Assembly (NCBI GenBank): GCA_045807725.1
Contig: JBJMGV010000018.1
Location: 1 to 64,000, forward strand
Source: DATENM01 sp045807725
GTDB lineage: Bacteria > Acidobacteriota > Blastocatellia > UBA7656
Reading direction: 5' to 3'
Length of the DNA stretch: 64,000 nt
Both the position numbers and the translations under genes were made by a program. Position 1 is the first letter of the stretch, and each line of letters begins with the position of its first letter. The notes under the pieces are model-generated. The model was not told the DNA's origin and made no database searches. It worked only from the letters and a program-made list of their open reading frames with translations. Shown piece after piece: positions 38,720-47,443 of the stretch.

Positions 38720-39004
38720 GCGGTAGACGGTCTGCTCGCTGGTGGTGGGCGGCTGGCTCAACCTTTCGACCAGATAGAGCGCCAGCAGCAAGGTGACGAG
38801 TAGGCCTAGCAAGATGATGAGTATCGTCCGCCGCCTGTGCTTGCCGACCGAAGAGTTGGACTTTCCCATCCAACCGCGCCAGCCGCACTCGCGGCAGCGG
38901 TACATTTTATAACTTGTCACCGTGCGGATGAGCTTCTCTATAACGCCGCGAGTGTGCGAATGATGGATGCGCCAGCCGCAGGCCGGACAGACCCGGTTAG
39001 CCAA
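38678..39004 (-). CDS. Small zinc-ribbon membrane protein, 108 aa
   Basis: The protein has two Cys pairs (CPACGW near residue 6 and CRECGWRGW near 37), suggesting a zinc ribbon. A basic linker (GKHRRR) follows, then one membrane helix (TILIILLGLLVTLLLALYLVE) and a short tail. The best start is a TTG at 39002-39004, with GGAGG 9 nt upstream; a GTG 15 codons earlier lacks a site. The last residues (KKKGLGMASQVL) are read from the opposite-strand terminator hairpin. Function is unknown. The two Cys pairs and strong ribosome site argue that it is real. Confidence 0.65.
   Translation of the reverse strand: MANRVCPACGWRIHHSHTRGVIEKLIRTVTSYKMYRCRECGWRGWMGKSNSSVGKHRRRTILIILLGLLVTLLLALYLVERLSQPPTTSEQTVYREKKKGLGMASQVL
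38683..38719 (+). terminator. Intrinsic terminator
   Basis: A perfect 10-bp stem (38683-38692 / 38698-38707) with a 5-nt loop is followed by TTTCTTTTTTTC. This is the clearest Rho-independent terminator in the window. It ends plus-strand transcription from the candidate sRNA and perhaps from the GH3 gene. It overlaps the last codons of the minus-strand gene 38678-39004. Confidence 0.9.
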
Positions 39005-39192
39005 GATTGATTCCCTCCGCAGGCGGGTTGAACGCTCCGCTCGTTTCACCGACAGGCCAGGGTGTTTGGTGATGATGGCGAAGCCTTAGTCCGCGAAAGG
39101 CTGCGCGGACAGTACCACTCAAGCCTTCAGACAACCCCGGCATTATCGCACAAACCTGATAAAAGAGAAGGACGATTTTCCGAAAACATCAA

Positions 39193-39259
39193 AGCACAAT
39201 TGTGCTCGCTTTAAGTGGGACAATTGGCCGATGTAGCGGGCGAGCGACTCCTGTATGAT
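39193..39259 (+). promoter_or_regulatory. Composite promoter, copy 2 (response regulator operon)
   Basis: Palindrome AGCACAATTGTGCT (39193-39206), box GGGACAATTGGCCGATG (39217-39233) and -10-like TATGAT (39254-39259), again 20 nt after the box. The box agrees with copy 1 at 14 of 17 positions and the palindrome at all 14. Predicted start of transcription near 39266 gives a 5' leader of about 160 nt. Confidence 0.6.
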
Positions 39260-39428
39260 GAGCGCGCACACTTGCCTGCGGTCTTCGCTGAAGGCGTTCA
39301 CTGGCGCAAGCGGCAAATGTAAAATAGATAACGAAACGCTTGCATTCACCAGAGGATTTAGGATAGCTTATCGCCGTTTCCGCCTCTGGGGTAATCCAAA
39401 CAGAAGTCTTCGGACGCAGGCAGCCTTT
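39260..39428 (+). other. Leader of the response regulator gene
   Basis: These 169 bp lie between the candidate promoter and the regulator start. A 7-bp stem (39349-39355 / 39383-39389) with a 27-nt loop lies 40 nt before the ATG. An open frame from 39255 runs into the regulator, but its first 58 residues have no family resemblance, so I treat the region as untranslated. Confidence 0.4.
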
Positions 39429-40106
39429 ATGAGCACTCGCATTCTACTCATCGACGATCATCCGGTGATTCGCAAGGGCCTGCGGGCAGTGCTCGGCGAG
39501 TACCCGGAGTACGAAGTCGTCGGCGAAGCCGGCAGTCGTGCGGAAGCCCTGGCCCTGACCGAAAGCGAGCGCCCGAATCTTGCGCTCTTAGACCTTGATC
39601 TAGGGAGCGCGACGAGCCTCGATTTTCTAAGCGAGTTGCTCGACGCAGGAAATGGAATGCAGGTGCTTGTGCTTACCGGCGTGCGCGATAAAGAACTACA
39701 CCGGCAGGCCCTTCAACTCGGCGCTAAGGGCATTGTGCTCAAAGACCACGCGGCAGAGATTTTAATCGAAGCCATCGAGAAGGTGAGCGCGGGCGAGATG
39801 TGGCTCGACCACTCGATGCTGGTTGCGCTGCTTGGCACCTCGGCGCGGGGAAGCGTAGACCCTGAGCGCGTCAAGATCAATATGCTGACGGAGCGCGAGC
39901 GCGAGATCATCCACTTGCTTGCCGAGGGCCTCAGAAATAAACAGATCGGCAAGCGGTTATTTATCAGCGAGATCACCGTCCGCCATCACTTAACGTCGAT
40001 ATTTAACAAGCTTGCCGTGTCGGATCGCGTCGAGCTGCTGATCTATGCCTATCGCAACGGCATCGTCGCCGCGCCGACGCGTCCCTTCACAAACGGAGGC
40101 TCTTAG
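39429..40106 (+). CDS. NarL/FixJ-family response regulator
   Basis: This 225-aa regulator has a receiver domain with acidic pocket IDDH (8-11), phospho-acceptor Asp55 (LALLDLDLG), a switch Thr in LVLTG and Lys in GIVLKDHA. A C-terminal LuxR-type HTH follows (about 155-215: LTEREREIIHLLAEGLRNKQIG). It probably binds a palindromic site such as the one in its own promoter. The ATG at 39429 begins the receiver domain (MSTRILLIDDHP). The kinase gene starts three bases after its stop, so the two are a cognate pair. Confidence 0.93.
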   Translation: MSTRILLIDDHPVIRKGLRAVLGEYPEYEVVGEAGSRAEALALTESERPNLALLDLDLGSATSLDFLSELLDAGNGMQVLVLTGVRDKELHRQALQLGAKGIVLKDHAAEILIEAIEKVSAGEMWLDHSMLVALLGTSARGSVDPERVKINMLTEREREIIHLLAEGLRNKQIGKRLFISEITVRHHLTSIFNKLAVSDRVELLIYAYRNGIVAAPTRPFTNGGS

Positions 40107-40109
40107 AGC

Positions 40110-42083
40110 ATGGTCGATACGATTCAAATTGAGCGGGCCGGCCTCTTGAACCGCGAGCGCCTCTACCGCCAGATCGTCGAGACCGGCCTTGAAGGGATAT
40201 GGATCATTGCCGTAGACGGCGAGACGATCTTCGCCAACCAGCGCATGGCCGAGATGTTCGGCTGCGCGGTGACTGATCTGATCGGCCACTCGTCGTTCGA
40301 CTTCGTCTTCCCCGAAGACTACGAGAACGCCCGCGCGCGTTACAAGATGGCGCGACAGCGGATCACCTTTGATCCCGACTTTCGCTTTCGGTGCAAAGAC
40401 GGACGCGAGATATGGGTATTGGCCACGGGCGCGCCGCTCGAAGACGAAGAGGGCCATTTCTTAGGCGTGCTCGCCAAAATCATTGATGTCAGCCGCCGCA
40501 AGCAGGCCGAGCGGGCGCTCGAACAAAGCGAGCGCGAGTACCAGAACCTGCTTGAAAATCTCTCGCTCGGCGTTTATCGCACGACGCCCGATGGCGCGAT
40601 TCTTTATGCCAATCGCGCGCTCATCGAGATGCTCGGCTACAGTGATTTTGCCGAGATCAGCGCGCGTGACCTTGAGCAAGAACTTGAAGCCGGGTATCCG
40701 CGCAGTGAATTTAAGCGGCGGCTCGAAGAGTGCGGTGAGATCAACGGCTTTGAAGCGGTCTGGAAGACTCGCAAGGGTGAGACGCTTTACGTCCGCGAGC
40801 ATGCGCGCTGCATCCGTCACGTCGATGGGTGCGTCAAGTATTACGAAGGCACAGTCGAAGACATCACCGAACGCCGCCGCGCCGAAGAGCAGCTTAAAGA
40901 AAGCGAGATGCGCTACCGCGTCTTCATCGAGCAGAGCACGGAAGCCATCTGGCGCTTTGAAACCGAGCGGCCCATACCTGTGAGCTTATCCGAAGACGAG
41001 CAGATCGAGTGGATCTACCGCTACGGCTATCTCGCCGAGTGCAACACCGTGATGGCCGAGATGTATGGCTTCACGTCCATGCAAGAGATTCTCGGCGCAA
41101 GACTGCTTGATATGCTCACGCCTGAAGACCCCAGTAATCTAGATTACCTGCGCGCCTTCGTTCGCGCGGGCTACAGGCTAAACAAGATGGAGACTCATGA
41201 GATCGACCGCTTCGGCAACAGAAAGCATTTCGTCAACAGCCTCGTCGGCATCATTGAAGACGGGCATTTAGTGCGCGCCTGGGGCATGCAGCGCGATACG
41301 ACCGAGCAGAAGCGGTTGGAACGCGAGCGCGAGGAGTTGAACACGCTGCTCGAACAGCGCGTCCGCGAGCGCACCGGCGAGCTTGAGCGCGCGAACTCGG
41401 AACTGGAATCGTTTACTTATTCAGTCTCGCACGACCTGCGTGCGCCGCTCCGCTTTGCCGCAGGACTTTTAGATATGCTTGAAAAGCGGGCCGGCTCAGC
41501 GCTTGATTCGACAAGTCTCGGCTACCTCGAAGCGAGCATTGATACGATAAGCGAGGCGGGCGACCTGATCGAAGAACTTCTCGCCTTTTCAAAACTCGCG
41601 CACACCGAGATGCTACGCGAAGCGGTAGATATCGGAGAGGTCTTTCGCGAAAGCGTGCAGAGCTGTCATATGGAATCGGTTGGGCGCGACGTTCATTGGG
41701 CCGTAGGTGATCTTCCCATCGTCTCAGGCGACGCGGCAATGCTACGGCTCGTCGCCAGAAATCTCGTCTCGAACGCGCTTAAGTATACGCGCCCGCGTGA
41801 TCGCGCGGTGATCGAGATCTCTGTGCGGGAAGAGCAGCGCGAGTACGTCTTCGCAATCCGTGATAACGGTGTCGGCTTCGATCCGAAAGACGCGGATGGA
41901 CTCTTCAAACCGTTCCAGCGCCTGCACACCGCCGCCGAGTTTGAAGGCACAGGAATTGGCCTTGCGCATGTGCAACGCATCATCGAGCGCCACGGCGGGC
42001 GCGTGTGGGCTGAAGGGCAAAAAGGTGTCGGAGCGACGTTTTATTTTTCGCTCCCGAAAGCGATTGACAAACCAACTATGTAA
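40110..42083 (+). CDS. PAS-domain sensor histidine kinase
   Basis: This 657-aa soluble kinase has no membrane segment. Three PAS/PAC modules cover about 20-130, 140-260 and 270-395. A coiled coil follows (REREELNTLLEQRVRERTGEL), then HisKA with His441 (YSVSHDLRAPLRF) and HATPase_c with NALKYT, DNGVGFDP and GTGIGLAHVQ. It should sense a cytoplasmic cue through the PAS domains and phosphorylate the upstream regulator. GGAGG lies 11 nt before the ATG. Bacteriophytochrome-like kinases share this C-terminal type, but no GAF/PHY module is present. Confidence 0.93.
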   Translation: MVDTIQIERAGLLNRERLYRQIVETGLEGIWIIAVDGETIFANQRMAEMFGCAVTDLIGHSSFDFVFPEDYENARARYKMARQRITFDPDFRFRCKDGREIWVLATGAPLEDEEGHFLGVLAKIIDVSRRKQAERALEQSEREYQNLLENLSLGVYRTTPDGAILYANRALIEMLGYSDFAEISARDLEQELEAGYPRSEFKRRLEECGEINGFEAVWKTRKGETLYVREHARCIRHVDGCVKYYEGTVEDITERRRAEEQLKESEMRYRVFIEQSTEAIWRFETERPIPVSLSEDEQIEWIYRYGYLAECNTVMAEMYGFTSMQEILGARLLDMLTPEDPSNLDYLRAFVRAGYRLNKMETHEIDRFGNRKHFVNSLVGIIEDGHLVRAWGMQRDTTEQKRLEREREELNTLLEQRVRERTGELERANSELESFTYSVSHDLRAPLRFAAGLLDMLEKRAGSALDSTSLGYLEASIDTISEAGDLIEELLAFSKLAHTEMLREAVDIGEVFRESVQSCHMESVGRDVHWAVGDLPIVSGDAAMLRLVARNLVSNALKYTRPRDRAVIEISVREEQREYVFAIRDNGVGFDPKDADGLFKPFQRLHTAAEFEGTGIGLAHVQRIIERHGGRVWAEGQKGVGATFYFSLPKAIDKPTM

Positions 42084-42696
42084 TCTATATGCTACGCGGG
42101 ACGCATTTGACAGGTCCCCCTTTTAAGTTGAATTTTGGCAAGCTCTTCTCGTTTTGATCAGTCATGTGACGGGTTCACCCGCAGGCAGCTCCTACGATCC
42201 TTCCCACAGTGAGGGGGCTTCTACGGAGGAGAAGAACGATGTCTAAAGCTTTCAATCAAGTGCTCAATTGACAGGTTGTAGCCCTCTTTGCCCTGGTCAG
42301 AGATCTCCTCTATCAATCGGCAGCATCTCCCAAGAAACCAGCAACCAGGGCGGACGCATTGATAATTGGTGTGTCGCGAACGCGATTTCCCGCTCCGGGT
42401 TTACTCAGCGTCGGGAGAGGTGTGTTTTCTTGCCGGCGGAATTGCGCTATGCTGATACACTCCGCCCACCGGAGTAGAAGCTGGTTCCGTCAATGCTAGC
42501 GAAGGCTTCGGCCCATAAGGTGACTTGATGGCTAGAACGAGGCCGGCGGTTCACAGTCGGCTAGCGGTCTTGATTCGAGATGGCTTAAACAGAACTTTCC
42601 CGGCCCTGTCGCCGCACGCAGGACCAGAAGGTTTGCTCGGCGCAAGCTCGGCCCGCACCACCCGCCTGGGACGAAGGCCATAAACAGGATGCTGAA
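42084..42696. other. Long intergenic region upstream of polysaccharide locus
   Basis: This 613-bp region separates the kinase from the first polysaccharide gene and should hold its promoter. A strong ribosome site (GGAGGAG) precedes a 10-codon frame at 42239-42271. A 5-bp hairpin occurs near 42467-42478. Other short frames show no family resemblance. The promoter boxes found at 38434 and 39193 are absent. I see no JUMPstart/ops-like element. Confidence 0.4.
42239..42271 (+). CDS. Possible 10-codon leader peptide or gene remnant
   Basis: ATG at 42239 with GGAGGAG 7 nt upstream encodes MSKAFNQVLN and stops at TGA. If the TGA is ignored the frame stays open for about 75 more codons with a hydrophobic stretch (QVVALFALVRDLLYQ). 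It could be an inactivated small gene or a true leader upstream of the polysaccharide operon. Confidence 0.25.
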   Translation: MSKAFNQVLN

Positions 42697-45111
42697 ATGT
42701 CAGACGAAAAGAACGAATTAGAAAAAGTCGTCATTCCTGATGAGGTGTCGCTTCAGCCTGCTTACCCGAGGTCCGCCGACTTCAGTGTTGAGGGTGACTA
42801 CAGCTACGGCTATGGCAGCAGGGAAGAGAGCGTGCGCGTCCGCGAAGTCTGGCGCACGGTGCGCAAGCATAAATGGCTGATCCTGGCCATCACCGTGATC
42901 ATCACGGTCATCGTTGCAATCGAGATGTACCGCACGCCGTCGGTCTACGAGGCCTCGACGCTCATTGAAGTCGGCAAAGAAGACCCGCCGCCCGGAAAAC
43001 CTGGCAGCTTCATCTTCCAGATGGACGACCCGATGAACGTCAGCCTGAAGACCAAAATTCAGGCGCTTAAAAGCCCGGTGATCTTTCAGGCCGTCGTCCT
43101 CAAGCTGGGCCTCGACCAAAACCCGAAGTTCTTCAGCATTGGCGCAAAAAAATCGGTGATGGATGCAGTCAAACTTCTTGGTCAGCGGGTGTCGGGAAAC
43201 CCGGCTAAGCTGCCTGAAGATGATGTTGACCTGACTGTTTCCGCGAAATCGTCCGTCCCTCTGACGCCCGAAGAGCAGGCCAAGCTTGAGCCTTACATGG
43301 ACGCGGTGGACGGGGGCCTCACGGTCGTACCGGTGGTGGATACGCGCGATTTGAGGATATCTTTCCGCCATTCGGATCAGAAGATCGCCGCTGCCGTCGC
43401 CAACGCGGTTGCCGAAGTCTTCATCAAGCAAAACTTTGAATCGAAGACCGAAAAGTTCACGACAACCTCTGACTGGCTGGATCGCTCAACCCGCGAATTG
43501 AAGAGAAAGGTCCAGGAGGCCGAAGAGGCGCTTGCCAAGTACACGCGCGAAAACCACTTCTTTTCGACCGACGGCAAGGAGACGTTGATCGCCGATAAGC
43601 TTTCGCGCCTGCACGAGCAGGTGATGCGCGCCGAGACCGAGCGCATGCTCAAGCAGTCGCTTTACGAAGAGGTGAAGATGGGCCGCGTCGCCCAACTGCC
43701 GGAAGCCTTCAGCGACCCGAAGAGCGCCGAATTGCAAAAGCAGTTTCAGGATCTCGCCGTTCAGCTTGCCGACTTTGAGACTAAGTATGGGCCGGATAAT
43801 CCGCAGATCATTCAGGTGAAGCAGCGGATGATGGCGATTCAGGGCCAGATCAACGAAAGCCGCAGCACGCTCGCCGAACGCCTCAAGGCCGATTACGAGC
43901 GGACCATGCGGGATGAGCAGTCGCTGAAGGCGGCGCTTGAAAAGGCGAAAGGCGAAGCGGTTCAGCAGAATCAGGCTGCGATTCAATTGAATATCCTCAA
44001 GCAGGATGTCGATACGGCCAACAAGCTCTACACCGAGTTTTTGCAGAACACCAATCAGGCCAACCTTCAGGTCGCCGAGCAGCACAACAACGTGCGTGTC
44101 ATTACCCCGGCTCGCATTCCTAGAACACCCATCAGCCCGGCCCGTATGCGCACGATCACCATCAGCTTTATTCTGGCGCTTTCTGCCGGAGTCGGTCTGG
44201 CCATGTTCCTCGAATACATCGATAACACGATTAAGACCGTCGAAGACGTTAGCCGTTACGTCCAGCTTCCGGCCTTGAGCGTCATCCCGCCGATTGGCTT
44301 GGTTCCGTCTCGCAGGATGCTTTCGGCAAAGGGAGCGAAGAAACTCAAATCTATTCCGGCAACCGTCAATGGAAACGGGCTGGCGAACGCGAAAGCTGAA
44401 CAACTCGTCGCGCCTGATAGCCGCTCATCGGCAGCGGAAGCTTATCGCATCTTGAGGACCTCGGTGCTGCTCTCCTCGGCGGGTAAGCCGCCGAAAACCA
44501 TTCTCGTGACGAGCGCGCAGCCCGGAGAAGGTAAAACGACCACCGCCGTCAACACCGCCATCTCGCTATCGCAACTCGGCGCTTCGGTGCTGATCGTTGA
44601 CTGTGACATGCGCAAGCCCTCGGCGCACAAGATTCTTGGCGTGGATAATATGCGCGGGTTGTCAACCTACTTGTCGCGCAGTGTTGGCGCTGACGGTTTG
44701 ATCCAGAAGTTGCAGATGCCCAACCTCTCCTTGATTCCCAGCGGGCCGATTCCGCCAAACCCGGCAGAGTTGATTAGCTCCGAGAAGATGCGGGGGCTGC
44801 TTGATGATCTCTCCGACCGCTACGACCACATCATCATCGACTCGCCGCCGCTGATGAACGTGACCGACCCGGTCATTCTTTCAACGATGGTGGACGGCGT
44901 GATCCTGGTTGTGCACGGCGGCAAGAGCACGCGTGATGTCGTGCGCCGCGCCCGCCACGACCTGGATGCGGTCAACGCCAAGGTCTTCGGCGTGGTCTTG
45001 AATAACGTAGACCTGCGCCACGAAGGCTACGACAATTATTATTACTATCGCTACTATTCCGCTTATGGTCAGGAAGTGACCGGCGCGGAAACTAACGGGC
45101 AGGCAGGCTGA
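42697..45111 (+). CDS. Polysaccharide co-polymerase / BY-kinase fusion (Wzc-like)
   Basis: This 804-aa inner-membrane protein controls polysaccharide chain length. It has a Wzz domain with membrane segments at about 57-76 and 485-505, and a long periplasmic coiled coil (250-480). A cytoplasmic tyrosine kinase follows, with Walker A Lys613 (QPGEGKTTT), Walker A' VLIVDCDMRKPS and Walker B IIIDSPPL. The C-terminus has a Tyr cluster (GYDNYYYYRYYSAYG), the usual autophosphorylation site. It is the first gene of the locus. No Wza-type outer-membrane channel gene is in the window. Confidence 0.95.
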   Translation: MSDEKNELEKVVIPDEVSLQPAYPRSADFSVEGDYSYGYGSREESVRVREVWRTVRKHKWLILAITVIITVIVAIEMYRTPSVYEASTLIEVGKEDPPPGKPGSFIFQMDDPMNVSLKTKIQALKSPVIFQAVVLKLGLDQNPKFFSIGAKKSVMDAVKLLGQRVSGNPAKLPEDDVDLTVSAKSSVPLTPEEQAKLEPYMDAVDGGLTVVPVVDTRDLRISFRHSDQKIAAAVANAVAEVFIKQNFESKTEKFTTTSDWLDRSTRELKRKVQEAEEALAKYTRENHFFSTDGKETLIADKLSRLHEQVMRAETERMLKQSLYEEVKMGRVAQLPEAFSDPKSAELQKQFQDLAVQLADFETKYGPDNPQIIQVKQRMMAIQGQINESRSTLAERLKADYERTMRDEQSLKAALEKAKGEAVQQNQAAIQLNILKQDVDTANKLYTEFLQNTNQANLQVAEQHNNVRVITPARIPRTPISPARMRTITISFILALSAGVGLAMFLEYIDNTIKTVEDVSRYVQLPALSVIPPIGLVPSRRMLSAKGAKKLKSIPATVNGNGLANAKAEQLVAPDSRSSAAEAYRILRTSVLLSSAGKPPKTILVTSAQPGEGKTTTAVNTAISLSQLGASVLIVDCDMRKPSAHKILGVDNMRGLSTYLSRSVGADGLIQKLQMPNLSLIPSGPIPPNPAELISSEKMRGLLDDLSDRYDHIIIDSPPLMNVTDPVILSTMVDGVILVVHGGKSTRDVVRRARHDLDAVNAKVFGVVLNNVDLRHEGYDNYYYYRYYSAYGQEVTGAETNGQAG

Positions 45112-45191
45112 TCCGGGTTTGCTCTTCCGGGAAAGGGCTGACCTTTAAGGAATTCGCCGAGCAGGTCTTTGAGAGATCAGATGGTTCAATA

Positions 45192-46082
45192 TTGGATGCC
45201 GAGCCACTTACTGAAATGACTGCTGAACCATTAGCTATTTCCCAGCAACCGGAGGCTGAGCCGTTCGACCTTTGTATCGAGGCCGGGCGCACAGAGAAGA
45301 ATTACTGGCTCGACCTCTGGCGCTACCGCGAGTTGTTTTACTTTTTGGCGTGGCGTGACATCCTGGTTCGTTACAAGCAAACAGTGATCGGCGTCGCCTG
45401 GGCGCTCGTCCGGCCTTTCTTGACAATGGTCGTATTCACCTTCGTCTTTAATAAGGTAGCGAAGCTCTCGGCTCCCGGAGCCGCGCCTTATGCGCTGATG
45501 GTGTTTGCGGCGATGCTGCCCTGGCAATTTTTTTCGACGGCCCTGAGCGAGTCGAGCAACAGCCTTATCGGCAATGCCAACTTGATCTCGAAAGTTTATT
45601 TCCCGCGACTCATTGTACCGGCGGGGTCTGTGATCACGAGCTTCGTGGACTTCCTGATCACGCTGGTGTTGATGGCCGTGATGATGGGCTGGTATGGATT
45701 CTTGCCGGACTGGCGATTGGCGACCCTGCCGCTTTTCATCGCGCTGGCCTTCGGCGCGGCCTTCGGCGCGGGGCTGTGGCTATGCGCGCTGAATGTGAAG
45801 TATCGTGACTTTCGTTACATCGTTCCATTCATCGTGCAGTTTGGCCTTTTCGTTTCGCCGGTTGGCTTCAGCAGCGACCTCGTGCCGGAGCGCTGGCGAT
45901 TGCTTTATGCCTGCAACCCGATGGTCGGCGTGATCGACGGCTTCCGCTGGGCGCTGCTGCGCGGCGAAGCGCGCCTCGACGGTTCGGGGCTGCTGATTTC
46001 AATCATTCTCACCTTCGCCCTATGCGCTTCGGGCATCTGGTACTTCCGCCGTATGGAGCGCACGTTCGCCGACGTAATCTAG
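45192..46082 (+). CDS. ABC-2 type polysaccharide export permease (Wzm-like)
   Basis: This 296-aa permease has six predicted membrane helices and the ABC-2 hallmark RDILVRYKQTVIGVAWALVRP (first 20 residues after the amphipathic region), plus NLISKVYFPRLIVP. It moves a lipid-linked glycan across the inner membrane with the ATPase encoded next. The start is uncertain: a TTG at 45192 and an ATG at 45216 are both in frame, neither with a good ribosome site. The frame is open back to the previous stop. Confidence 0.92.
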   Translation: MDAEPLTEMTAEPLAISQQPEAEPFDLCIEAGRTEKNYWLDLWRYRELFYFLAWRDILVRYKQTVIGVAWALVRPFLTMVVFTFVFNKVAKLSAPGAAPYALMVFAAMLPWQFFSTALSESSNSLIGNANLISKVYFPRLIVPAGSVITSFVDFLITLVLMAVMMGWYGFLPDWRLATLPLFIALAFGAAFGAGLWLCALNVKYRDFRYIVPFIVQFGLFVSPVGFSSDLVPERWRLLYACNPMVGVIDGFRWALLRGEARLDGSGLLISIILTFALCASGIWYFRRMERTFADVI

Positions 46083-46104
46083 CTTCGAGGCTGATCGTTT
46101 CGCA

Positions 46105-47415
46105 ATGAGCGACGTTATTATCCGTGCCGAGAACTTAGGCAAGAAGTACCGGATTCGTCACCAGCACGAGCGACAGCGCTACGTCGCGTTGCGCGATGTG
46201 TTCACCGATAAGCTTCTGGCTCCCTGGCGGTGGATGCAGGGACGTAGCGCGAATGGCAGCGGCGATGGCGCTTCGCATTCGGCGTCTGCCGCTCACCCAA
46301 AAGCGGAAGACTTCTGGGCGCTGAAGGACATCTCGTTTGAGATCATGCAGGGCGAAGTCGTCGGCATCATCGGGCGCAACGGCGCGGGTAAATCGACGCT
46401 ATTGAAAATCCTCAGCCGCATCACCGAGCCAACCGAAGGGCGTGTAAGAATTCGCGGTCGCGTCGCCAGCTTATTAGAGGTGGGCACAGGTTTTCACCCC
46501 GAGTTGACCGGGCGTGAAAACATCTACCTGAACGGCGCGATTCTTGGAATGACCAGGGCCGAGATCAAATCAAAGTTTGACGAGATTGTTGCGTTCGCGG
46601 AAGTGGAGAGGTTTCTCGACACGCCTGTAAAACGCTATTCATCTGGTATGTATGTACGGCTCGCCTTTGCCGTAGCCGCCCACTTAGAGCCGGAAATCTT
46701 AATTGTCGATGAAGTTCTGGCCGTAGGCGATACGGAGTTTCAGAAGAAGTGTTTGGGTAAGATGGAGAAAGTGAGTCAGAGTGGGCGAACCGTCTTGTTC
46801 GTCAGCCATAATATGTCGGTTATCTGTGATCTTTGTAGCCGGGCGCTGTTGGTGGATCGAGGTTCTATTGTAATGAGCGGGTCTTCGGCTGAAGTCACAA
46901 ACCGTTATCTAAACGACAGCACATCGAATCAAGTGCGGGGAAGGATTGGCGAAAGCGACGCCGAAATAATAGATGCTTTTATAGAGGACGACAGTGGACA
47001 ACCCATCGCCACAGCGACCTTAGACCAACCGCTGGTGATCCGCATCCGATACTTCTTACGGCATCCAGAGAAAACCCATACGTTAATGCTCCAGTTTTCG
47101 ACTACGGATGGGCACGCGGTATGGACAACAGAAACTGCGCCGGGCTTGATGAGCGCGGCAGGCCCAAGTCAGGAGATCAGAGAGGCCAGGATTCACATAT
47201 CTAAAGTTCATCTCTATCCTAAGACCTATTTCTTAGGGGTGGGGATCATGCATTATGGCGTCGGCCCGTTAGTGTGGGACAAGGCACATGCGCGAATCGT
47301 CGTAATCTCTGAAATCCCCCTGCCCCATCAAGGCTACGATCCGCCGCGCCTTAACAATGTGGTTATGGATCATCAATGGACTGGAGCGGGGGCCGTCGGC
47401 GCGGCTATTAATTGA
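46105..47415 (+). CDS. ABC transporter ATPase with Wzt-like C-terminal glycan-binding domain
   Basis: This 436-aa protein has an ABC domain at 1-270: Walker A GRNGAGKS (90-97), signature SSGMY (179-183), Walker B ILIVDE (198-203) and H-loop His235. Residues 285-425 form a beta-rich Wzt_C-type domain. In E. coli O8/O9a-type systems that domain recognises the modified non-reducing end of the glycan before export. It pairs with the permease 22 bp upstream. Base composition becomes more AT-rich partway through the gene, from about 46.6 kb on. Confidence 0.93.
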   Translation: MSDVIIRAENLGKKYRIRHQHERQRYVALRDVFTDKLLAPWRWMQGRSANGSGDGASHSASAAHPKAEDFWALKDISFEIMQGEVVGIIGRNGAGKSTLLKILSRITEPTEGRVRIRGRVASLLEVGTGFHPELTGRENIYLNGAILGMTRAEIKSKFDEIVAFAEVERFLDTPVKRYSSGMYVRLAFAVAAHLEPEILIVDEVLAVGDTEFQKKCLGKMEKVSQSGRTVLFVSHNMSVICDLCSRALLVDRGSIVMSGSSAEVTNRYLNDSTSNQVRGRIGESDAEIIDAFIEDDSGQPIATATLDQPLVIRIRYFLRHPEKTHTLMLQFSTTDGHAVWTTETAPGLMSAAGPSQEIREARIHISKVHLYPKTYFLGVGIMHYGVGPLVWDKAHARIVVISEIPLPHQGYDPPRLNNVVMDHQWTGAGAVGAAIN

Positions 47416-47443
47416 GCGTGCGCAGACTCGTTAAGAGTAATTA

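Noticed and set aside
39255..39428. 58-residue extension of the response regulator
   Set aside because: The receiver domain begins at 39429; the extension has no family similarity and overlaps the predicted promoter and leader.
42268..42477. 69-codon frame before the polysaccharide locus
   Set aside because: No ribosome site and no recognisable features.
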